NCBI GenBank assembly: GCA_016777745.1
Contig: JADHQX010000004.1
Location: forward strand, 1 to 27,474
Origin: Candidatus Pelagibacterales bacterium
GTDB taxonomy: Bacteria; Pseudomonadota; Alphaproteobacteria; Pelagibacterales; AG-422-B15
DNA: 27,474 nucleotides
Direction: 5' to 3'
How positions within the stretch are numbered: the first letter of the stretch is position 1; each line of letters opens with the position of its first letter. The position numbers and the translations under genes were made by a program. Under the pieces are notes generated by a model. That model saw nothing but the letters and a program-made list of their open reading frames with translations. It was not told the origin of the DNA and searched no databases. Below, one piece after another: positions 1 to 5,109 of this stretch.

Positions 1-168
1 ACCAATAAGTTCTTTGCCGTCTTCAAATTGAACATGGAGAGCTTTTAAGTATTTATCATCCATTTCGCTACAATCAGTATATTTTAAGTTTGAACGTTTT
101 TTATAATGTTGTATCTCAAAGTTACAAACACTACATTTTTCATTAAATAGAACTGTACCTTTGCTCAT
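1..168 (-). CDS. DCC-family (DUF393) thiol-disulfide oxidoreductase-like protein, 3' end outside window
   Basis: An open frame starts at the ATG complementary to 166-168 and runs leftward off the window, leaving 56 residues. The N-terminus reads VLFNEKCSVCNFEIQHYKK, the typical opening of the DCC/DUF393 family: a beta strand, then CxxC at residues 12 and 15, then a helix with a conserved E and H/Y positions. Family members are predicted thioredoxin-like oxidoreductases, but their substrates are mostly unknown. The start lies 4 bases after the stop of the small gene to its right, so the two are probably co-transcribed and translationally coupled. The family call rests on the N-terminal motif alone. 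Confidence 0.75.
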   Translation of the reverse strand, partial: MSKGTVLFNEKCSVCNFEIQHYKKRSNLKYTDCSEMDDKYLKALHVQFEDGKELIG

Positions 169-172
169 ATGA

Positions 173-424
173 TTACTTGTAAACTTTCAATATGTTGTAG
201 TGTAACTTTCCATCTTTTTTCGTTTTTTCAATTTTAGCACTCATACCTGTATCCTCTAAAGTTATTAACTTAATCTTCTTATGAACTAGTTTAAATTGAG
301 ATATTTCAAGAGCATCTGTCAATTCAATTAAGTGATGCCCCGGGCCATTAGAGTTTTTGGCAGCAAGGATAATATTTTTCTTAGTTTCTTTGTCGATATG
401 TATTTTTTTCACATAAGTAGTCAT
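173..424 (-). CDS. small conserved-looking hypothetical protein (83 aa)
   Basis: I do not recognise this protein. It is 83 residues long, rich in lysine and isoleucine, with no signal peptide, membrane segment or cysteine. Alternating hydrophobic and charged residues in the second half (KKIKLITLEDTGMSAKIEK) suggest a small beta-rich cytoplasmic fold. An NSNGPGHH stretch near residues 25-32 is the only glycine/histidine-rich loop. It ends 4 bases before the DCC-family gene and is divergent from the speD-family gene, with a 122-base gap between the start codons. Tight coupling to its downstream neighbour and codon use like the surrounding genes support real coding. Function is unknown. Confidence 0.6.
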   Translation of the reverse strand: MTTYVKKIHIDKETKKNIILAAKNSNGPGHHLIELTDALEISQFKLVHKKIKLITLEDTGMSAKIEKTKKDGKLHYNILKVYK

Positions 425-433
425 AATTTAATA

Positions 434-541
434 TACCTGCTTTAACTGAATCGTGTTAGTTTATTAGTTCAGGTAGTTATTCTCTGTAATGAATGTCCAG
501 GTAAAGGTATTCCCTGCGATGAATGCCTCTTTAGCCGGAGG
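434..541 (+). promoter_or_regulatory. structured leader of the speD-family gene: tandem repeated hairpins and possible Shine-Dalgarno switch
   Basis: Two imperfect direct repeats at 470-497 and 498-527 each begin CAGGTA and continue with TATTC, an 8-base YCTGYRAT loop and GAATGYC. All differences in the aligned core are transitions. Each forms a hairpin: ATTC/GAAT at 479-482/491-494, and an 8-bp stem AGGTATTC/GAATGCCT at 505-512/521-528. Upstream TACCTG (434-439) can pair with either CAGGTA copy (470-475 or 498-503). The CCTC at 526-529 can instead pair with GAGG (538-541) of the GGAGG ribosome site, so hairpin 2 and occlusion of that site are mutually exclusive. This resembles a translational riboswitch or attenuator, but I know no matching class. 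Function is inferred from pairing only. Confidence 0.5.
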
Positions 542-546
542 TTTTA

Positions 547-927
547 ATGACACAACAACATAAACATTTAATAGTAAGAGCTGATATTGGCTGGTGCCCG
601 CAAGAAGAAGATCTAAATAAAATTTCTGATTGGGTTCGTGGACTAATTAAAAAAATTGAAATGAAGCTTTTAGCTGGACCTTACACAACTTATGTAAATG
701 ATCCTGGCAATAAAGGCATGACTTCTGTAGCGATTATCGAGACTAGTCACATTGCACTTCATATTTGGGATGAAACGAAGCCAGGTTTAATGCAGCTTGA
801 TGTATATTCATGTGCAGATTTTAACCCTCAAGATATATTTGATGAAGTTGATCGGGTTTTTAAGACAGTAAAAATGGAATATAAATTTTTAGATCGAGAA
901 AAAGAATTAGTAGAAGTTAATATTTAA
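547..927 (+). CDS. speD: S-adenosylmethionine decarboxylase family protein (SpeD-like, pyruvoyl enzyme)
   Basis: This 126-residue protein matches class 1 AdoMet decarboxylases, which self-cleave to make a pyruvoyl cofactor and yield decarboxylated AdoMet for spermidine synthesis. The core ETSHIALHIWDE at residues 65-76 aligns with the family ESH..HTWPE motif. The predicted pyruvoyl Ser is S67, followed by H72 and C89 at the positions of the catalytic His and Cys. The residue before the Ser is Thr instead of the usual Glu, and a Thr (T59) replaces a usual active-site Ser. A GGAGG lies 5 bases before the ATG. No spermidine synthase (speE) gene is nearby. Some SpeD homologues have become pyruvoyl arginine or ornithine decarboxylases, so the substrate is not certain. 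The stop abuts the convergent mlaC stop with no gap. Confidence 0.8.
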   Translation: MTQQHKHLIVRADIGWCPQEEDLNKISDWVRGLIKKIEMKLLAGPYTTYVNDPGNKGMTSVAIIETSHIALHIWDETKPGLMQLDVYSCADFNPQDIFDEVDRVFKTVKMEYKFLDREKELVEVNI

Positions 928-1527
928 TTAGTTCTTATTATTTATAGATCTTAGTTTATTTATTAAGGCATCTAGATCGCCATCATTATTACTTAAGTAT
1001 GATTGGAACTCTTCTCTTTGTGCAACAATAAGACTTATGCCCTCGATACTTAAATCGATAATTTTAGTTTGTCCATCTCTTGTGAGTAAGCGCCAGTCTA
1101 GTTCTATTTTAAGAGTATCTGCCCCATCTCTCACTATATTGCTTTTTACAATTACAAATTTTTTAGCAGCATCAGAGCTAACAATAACAATTTTTTCACC
1201 AGAGTATTGATCTAATTTATTAGCATAAGAAGATATAAAATATTCTTCAAATGCTTTTATGTATACATCCCTTTGTTCTTGAGAAGCTATCTTCCAATAC
1301 TTTGACAGTACAAATTTAGAAATCAAATTCATATCAATTGACGACATCACTAAATCAGTAAATTGAAGATTTTTTTGATTAATATCCAAACTTTCATTGC
1401 CCAATATGCTGATAGCATTATCTGCAAAATTAGAGACAAACTTTTCTTCAGCTTCAAAATTTGCAAAAACAAATGTGTTTATGAAGGAAAAAGATAAAAC
1501 TAATATTATAATTTTTTTTATTTGCAT
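928..1527 (-). CDS. mlaC: MlaC/Ttg2D-family periplasmic phospholipid-binding protein
   Basis: This 199-residue protein carries an N-terminal signal peptide (MQIKKIIILVLSF..., likely cleavage after A22) followed by an MlaC fold. Recognisable family features are FxxLV at the start of the mature helices, the YWKIASQEQRDVYIKAFEEYF helix region, and DWRLLTRDGQTKIIDLSIEGISL near the end. MlaC carries phospholipid between the outer-membrane MlaA complex and the inner-membrane MlaFEDB transporter. The frame is open further upstream into mlaA, but the ATG at 1525-1527 is chosen because the signal peptide starts there and it leaves 4 bases after the mlaA stop. The transporter genes mlaFED are not in this window. 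Confidence 0.88.
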   Translation of the reverse strand: MQIKKIIILVLSFSFINTFVFANFEAEEKFVSNFADNAISILGNESLDINQKNLQFTDLVMSSIDMNLISKFVLSKYWKIASQEQRDVYIKAFEEYFISSYANKLDQYSGEKIVIVSSDAAKKFVIVKSNIVRDGADTLKIELDWRLLTRDGQTKIIDLSIEGISLIVAQREEFQSYLSNNDGDLDALINKLRSINNKN

Positions 1528-1531
1528 AATT

Positions 1532-2359
1532 CTACTCAGGATAGCTAATTGATACATCTGGTCCAATATACGTATCATCTAATTCAAATTCTTCAAAATC
1601 ATTAAACAAACTGTCTTGGTTTATTGAAGGGCTAACCTCAAGGTTATCTGAAATTTGGCTATTTCTACTTTGGTTATAAAAGCTTCTTACGGCAGCATAG
1701 TAATCAACTGAGTTATTTTGAAGATCATCAAAAATTTCAATATTTTCAGATCTAAAGTTTATTGCTCCAACTCCCATTCTATATCCTCGAAATAAATCTC
1801 GATTAGCTGCATTTCCAACTTGATAAGTTGGATCTAATAAAGATGTCGACATTAGTCCTGTAAAGTCACGAGGTGATGATGGGCCAAGAAAAGGAAGTAC
1901 GAGGTATGGACCATTTGGAACACCCCAAACAGCCAAGGTTTGTCCAAAGTCCTCATAATCAGCTTCAAGCCCAAAATATGATGCGGGGTCAAAGAAGCCT
2001 AAAATCCCAATAGTGCTATTAATTACAAATCTTGCAGAAGAAATTCCAGCTTTTCCAAATTCAAATTGCAATATGTTATTTATTGTTGTGATCGGCATAC
2101 TCAAATTATTTAATGAGTAAGCAATACGATTTCGAGCAAACTCAGGTAAGATACCTCTATATAAAATAGATACTGGTCTTACTACAGCTTTATCAAAAAC
2201 ATTATTAAACGAGAAAATTACTCTATTTATTGGCTCTATTGGATCAGAAGTTTTTTGGGTAGCAATAGTTTCTGCTACCAATGGATCTTTTGAGTTCGAC
2301 GCGCAGCCAGAAACTGTAAAAGATATAAGTATAAAAAATAAGACTAATTTCGATTTCAT
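1532..2359 (-). CDS. mlaA: MlaA (VacJ) outer-membrane lipoprotein, phospholipid asymmetry
   Basis: The 275-residue product starts with a lipoprotein signal peptide and lipobox VSGC (C19 lipidated). The mature part contains the VacJ core: DPIEPINRVIFSFNNVFD, RNRIAYSLNNL, then DFGQTLAVWGVPNGPYLVLPFLGPSSPRD, a highly conserved signature. MlaA sits in the outer membrane and removes misplaced outer-leaflet phospholipid, passing it to MlaC, encoded 4 bases downstream. The C-terminal tail of about 50 residues is acidic and Asn/Ser-rich and probably disordered. The gene is divergent from the DMT permease gene, with an AT-rich 80-base gap. Confidence 0.92.
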   Translation of the reverse strand: MKSKLVLFFILISFTVSGCASNSKDPLVAETIATQKTSDPIEPINRVIFSFNNVFDKAVVRPVSILYRGILPEFARNRIAYSLNNLSMPITTINNILQFEFGKAGISSARFVINSTIGILGFFDPASYFGLEADYEDFGQTLAVWGVPNGPYLVLPFLGPSSPRDFTGLMSTSLLDPTYQVGNAANRDLFRGYRMGVGAINFRSENIEIFDDLQNNSVDYYAAVRSFYNQSRNSQISDNLEVSPSINQDSLFNDFEEFELDDTYIGPDVSISYPE

Positions 2360-2409
2360 TATATATATGTTATATATCTCATGGTTAAAATTTTAAAACA
2401 TAATTTATA

Positions 2410-2415
2410 TATAAT
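2410..2415 (+). promoter_or_regulatory. possible -10 box for the DMT permease/amidase operon
   Basis: A perfect TATAAT lies 24 bases before the TTG start of the permease gene, in the AT-rich divergent gap with mlaA. No good -35 hexamer is visible at a 16-18 base distance (the nearest is TTAAAA at 2385-2390). TATA-rich sequence is common here by chance, so confidence is low. Confidence 0.3.
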
Positions 2416-2439
2416 ATTTTAGATGAAATTGAGGTTTAT

Positions 2440-3336
2440 TTGAGCACAAAAGATGTCATTTTAGTGATGATTATGAACCTTGCTTTTGGTGCTACTTTTA
2501 TATCAGCAAAGGTAGGCGTTACAGAGTTTCCAGCATTTATGTTCACAACACTAAGATTTATGATCGTGGCTGTTATTTTGATTCCTTTTTTGAAGATTCA
2601 CAAAGGACAAATGATAAATATTTTTATTATTTCAATTTTAGGTGGAGGATTACATTTTGGATTCTTTTATCTTGCATTAGATAGCTCTAAATATGTTTCG
2701 TCCGTAGCCATTGTTTTACAACTTGGAATACCAATCTCAACCATACTATCGGTTATCTTTTTAAAAGAAATTATTCGCTGGCGAAGAATATTAGGAATAA
2801 TTCTTTCATTTGCTGGTGTTATTACATTGATGTTTGAGCCTACAATTTTTAGTGACTTAGATGGGGTTTATTTTTCATTGCTAGCAGCTACTTCTATTTC
2901 AATATCAATGATTTTCATGAAAAAACTGAAAAATATTAGGGCATTTGATTTACAAGCATGGCTTGCATTTGTCAGCACAATAATGCTTGGCATTATATCA
3001 TTAACATTTGAGACTAATCACTATGACATTATCGTTAACGCATCATATATTGCTTGGGGTGCAGTACTATTCACATCTTTAATAGCAACAGGCATTGGCC
3101 ATGCAACATTTTATTATTTGATCACGAGATATGATGTTTCAAAGATAACACCTTTAACTCTTATAGTTCCAATATTTGCAATCATAAATTCTCTTATTAT
3201 TTCACATTTTGAAATATTTGATGGATTTAGTGAAAGCATTAATATTAAAATAATTTTAGGTGCTTCGATGACATTAATAGGGGTAGGTATTGTTATGGTA
3301 AGAGAAAAAGGTACCGATATATCATCAAGACTATGA
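2440..3336 (+). CDS. DMT-superfamily (EamA) inner-membrane permease
   Basis: The 298-residue protein has ten hydrophobic segments arranged as two EamA repeats, each beginning with the family pattern (first repeat MNLAFGATFISAKVGV; second around SLLAATSISISMIFMKKL). Substrates of this superfamily are metabolites, often amino acids or nucleotides, and cannot be told from sequence. The start is a TTG with GAGG 5 bases upstream (2431-2434); the next in-frame ATGs are poorer matches to the first transmembrane segment. The stop overlaps the start of the amidase gene by 4 bases (ATGA), so the two are translationally coupled. Confidence 0.85.
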   Translation: MSTKDVILVMIMNLAFGATFISAKVGVTEFPAFMFTTLRFMIVAVILIPFLKIHKGQMINIFIISILGGGLHFGFFYLALDSSKYVSSVAIVLQLGIPISTILSVIFLKEIIRWRRILGIILSFAGVITLMFEPTIFSDLDGVYFSLLAATSISISMIFMKKLKNIRAFDLQAWLAFVSTIMLGIISLTFETNHYDIIVNASYIAWGAVLFTSLIATGIGHATFYYLITRYDVSKITPLTLIVPIFAIINSLIISHFEIFDGFSESINIKIILGASMTLIGVGIVMVREKGTDISSRL

Positions 3337-4070
3337 ACAATATTTTTTTAAAGAGATCACCAAATTTTGATGAAAGAAATAGACGGCAAATTAAATATAT
3401 TGTAATTCATTATACCAACCTACCATCTACAAAAGCGTCACTTAAGCATCTAGTATCTAAAAAGAATAAAGTAAGTTCACATTATCTAATTGATCCTCGA
3501 GGAAGGATCTACTCATTAGTCGAGGCAAAAAACATCGCATGGCATGCCGGAATTTCTAATTGGAAAAAAGATAAAAATCTAAATAAAAATTCTATAGGCA
3601 TAGAGCTTCAAAATACAGGGCTTGCAGGCAAGTATGAAAAATTTAGCAATATGCAAATACTTTCACTAGTAAAGCTAATTAAAGAAATACAAATTAAATA
3701 CAGAGTTTCAAACTCCAACATACTAGGTCACTCAGATATTGCACCCGATAGAAAAATTGATCCAGGTCCAAAATTTCCATGGAGAAAATTATACAATAGT
3801 AGAATTGGAATTATGCCAAAACTACTAGAGTCTAAATCAACTCAAAATATTTCTCCTAAGCAAATAAAAGATCTTCAAACTTTACTGAAAAAATTTGGAT
3901 ATAGTTTAAAAATTAATGGTTTTATGGATAAGCAAACTTTGCTTGTGTTATATGCATTTCAATCACATTACTGTCCATCTGAATTAAAGGTGAAGGGTAA
4001 TAACCTTAATTTACCTCGATATTTAAAAGAACTCATAAGACTTCAGTCTCGATCATTGACAGTTAAATAG
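3333..4070 (+). CDS. N-acetylmuramoyl-L-alanine amidase, AmpD/AmiD type (Amidase_2) with peptidoglycan-binding-like C-terminus
   Basis: The 245-residue protein has an Amidase_2 domain at about residues 18-150. Zinc ligands fit H26 (IVIHYT), H133 (GHSDIAP) and D143 (DPGPKFPW), with E91 (IGIEL) and K141 as catalytic-site residues. It cleaves the amide bond between MurNAc or anhydro-MurNAc and L-Ala. Residues about 170-235 look like a PG_binding_1-type helical domain, giving the domain order of AmiD. Unlike AmiD, I see no signal peptide or lipobox, so it may act in the cytoplasm on recycled muropeptides like AmpD. The ATG overlaps the permease stop. The rnpB promoter appears to lie within its last 15 bases and the following gap. 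Confidence 0.88.
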   Translation: MNNIFLKRSPNFDERNRRQIKYIVIHYTNLPSTKASLKHLVSKKNKVSSHYLIDPRGRIYSLVEAKNIAWHAGISNWKKDKNLNKNSIGIELQNTGLAGKYEKFSNMQILSLVKLIKEIQIKYRVSNSNILGHSDIAPDRKIDPGPKFPWRKLYNSRIGIMPKLLESKSTQNISPKQIKDLQTLLKKFGYSLKINGFMDKQTLLVLYAFQSHYCPSELKVKGNNLNLPRYLKELIRLQSRSLTVK

Positions 4071-4084
4071 TTTAATATTAAGTT
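4056..4084 (+). promoter_or_regulatory. predicted rnpB promoter inside the amidase 3' end
   Basis: A perfect -35 hexamer TTGACA at 4056-4061 is followed, after a 17-base spacer, by TAAGTT at 4079-4084 (3 of 6 to the consensus -10). A start 7 bases further lands near 4092, the 5' end of RNase P RNA predicted from its P1 helix. The -35 overlaps the last codons of the amidase gene. Confidence 0.55.
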
Positions 4085-4091
4085 GCAAACG

Positions 4092-4438
4092 TGCCAGATA
4101 ATTGGACGGCCGCTCGTGAAAACGAGAGGAAAGTCCGGGCTCCTCAAGAATATGGTGCCGGGTAATTCCCGGCGAAGGCAACTTTAGGGAAAGTGCCACA
4201 GAAAATAAACCGCCTGAAAGGGTAAGGGTGAAAAGGTGAGGTAAGAGCTCACCGCATTTTTGGTAACAGAAATGGCATGGTAAACCCCACCAGGAGCAAG
4301 ATCTAATAGAGTTATAATAGTTTATTCTTGGCTATAACTGGGTTGATCGCATGATTTTGTTGGTAACAACAAAACTAGATGAATGGTCGTCATTTTTAGC
4401 AATAAAAATACAGAACCCGGCTTACAAATTATCTGGCA
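4092..4438 (+). ncRNA. rnpB: RNase P RNA, bacterial class A
   Basis: This is the catalytic RNA that trims the 5' leaders of tRNA precursors. The ends pair to form P1 (TGCCAGATAATT at 4092-4103 with AATTATCTGGCA at 4427-4438). Universal conserved regions are present: GAGGAAAGTCCGGGCTCC near 4125-4142 and ACAGAACCCGGCTTAC near 4410-4425, whose CCGGGC/GCCCGG-type complementarity forms P4. AGGGTGAAAAGGTGAGGTAAGAGCTCACC near 4225 is the conserved P10-P12 region seen in alphaproteobacteria. At about 347 nt it is somewhat short for class A. No strong rho-independent terminator follows; the next bases are an AT-rich spacer leading to mraZ. Confidence 0.95.
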
Positions 4439-4515
4439 TAAATATCTAATTATTTCATCTACTTATTTTACTGTCTTAATGTTATTGTTTTATAAGTTAC
4501 TGATTTTATTAAAAA

Positions 4516-4539
4516 AAATGTAAAAAGTTATTTACATTT
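4516..4539. repeat. 9-bp perfect inverted repeat at the mraZ promoter
   Basis: AAATGTAAA (4516-4524) and TTTACATTT (4531-4539) form a perfect dyad with a 6-base centre. It directly abuts the first MraZ-type box, and its right arm contains the predicted -35 element TTTACA. There is no T-tract after it on the plus strand, so it is a poor rho-independent terminator for rnpB. It could bind a dimeric regulator or activator. Confidence 0.45.
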
Positions 4540-4559
4540 CCCATTAAATTCCACATAAT
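4531..4559 (+). promoter_or_regulatory. predicted mraZ (dcw cluster) promoter
   Basis: TTTACA (4531-4536, 5 of 6 to TTGACA) and CATAAT (4554-4559, 5 of 6 to TATAAT) are separated by exactly 17 bases. A start near 4566 would give a leader of about 70 bases to the mraZ ATG at 4635. The MraZ-type boxes overlap the spacer, the -10 element and the start region, as expected for autorepression. Confidence 0.6.
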
Positions 4560-4583
4560 CCCATACAATCCCAAATTAACCCA
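4540..4583 (-). promoter_or_regulatory. MraZ operator: five TGGG-type boxes at 10-bp period
   Basis: On the plus strand CCCA occurs at 4540, 4560, 4570 and 4580, and TCCA at 4550, an exact 10-bp period. Read on the minus strand these are four TGGG boxes and one TGGA box, each with about 5 bases between the TGGGN cores. MraZ of E. coli is known to bind TGGGN direct repeats with 5-base spacers upstream of its own gene. Location, period and core all match. Five boxes is more than the three described in E. coli. Confidence 0.85.
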
Positions 4584-4634
4584 ATACAGGTATTTTTGAT
4601 GATTGTTTTGATAGTTAAATTTTTTGAGAGACTA

Positions 4635-5084
4635 ATGATATTTTTATCGACCTTTATAAATAAAATTGATGCCAAAGGCAGAGTGTCTGTACCTTCAAGT
4701 TTTAGAAGTGTTCTTGAAGAGAGTGGTTTTAAAGGAATGATTTGTTATCCATCACCAGTTTTAGATTCAGTTGAAGGTTGTGGGTTTAACAGAATCAAAA
4801 AGCTAAGTGATACAATTGATGCGTTGGGACCTTTCTCAAAAGAGAGAAGTGCTTTTTCAACTTCGCTATTAGCAGATAGTCACCAACTATCATTTGATAC
4901 AGAAGGTAGAGTTATACTGCCTAATAAATTAGTCGAGTTTGCAAGTATTAAAGATCAAGTTTCATTTGTTGGAATGGGTGAAACTTTTCAGATGTGGGAT
5001 CCAGATAAATACAGTGAATTCCAGAATAAAACATTTAAGCAATCGCAAGAAAGTTTAGCGAATCTTAAATGGAATAATGATTAA
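4635..5084 (+). CDS. mraZ: MraZ transcriptional regulator of the division/cell wall cluster
   Basis: The product is a tandem SpoVT/AbrB-like protein of 149 residues. The two swapped-hairpin halves carry the signatures DAKGRVSVP (residues 12-20) and DTEGRVILP (88-96). MraZ forms ring-shaped oligomers and represses the dcw operon through TGGGN repeats, found here just upstream. I chose ATG 4635 because MIFLSTFINKIDAKGR aligns with the normal MraZ N-terminus and GAGAG (4626-4630) lies 4 bases upstream. An in-frame TTG at 4596 or ATG at 4599 would add 12-13 residues absent from the family. ftsZ follows after 25 bases, not rsmH as in most genomes. Confidence 0.93.
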   Translation: MIFLSTFINKIDAKGRVSVPSSFRSVLEESGFKGMICYPSPVLDSVEGCGFNRIKKLSDTIDALGPFSKERSAFSTSLLADSHQLSFDTEGRVILPNKLVEFASIKDQVSFVGMGETFQMWDPDKYSEFQNKTFKQSQESLANLKWNND

Positions 5085-5109
5085 ATAATTTAACAAGGAG
5101 AAAAGTACC

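Noticed and set aside
470..541. speD leader as a guanidine-II (mini-ykkC), SAM-II or SAM-V riboswitch
   Set aside because: The ACGR loops of guanidine-II are absent, and I cannot see the pseudoknot core sequences expected for the SAM classes. A covariance search would be decisive.
928..1578. Longer mlaC starting at 1578 inside mlaA
   Set aside because: The extra 17 residues precede a clean signal peptide beginning at the ATG at 1525-1527, which lies just after the mlaA stop.
4540..4583. CtrA-type site (TTAA-N7-TTAA) in the mraZ promoter, as in Caulobacter division genes
   Set aside because: TTAA occurs at 4544 and 4576, but no pair has the 7-base spacing; the 10-bp CCCA series explains the region better.
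4596..4634. Upstream TTG/ATG start for mraZ
   Set aside because: It adds 12-13 hydrophobic residues not found in MraZ; the internal ATG at 4635 has its own Shine-Dalgarno. The 4599 ATG with AGG at 4588-4590 cannot be excluded fully.
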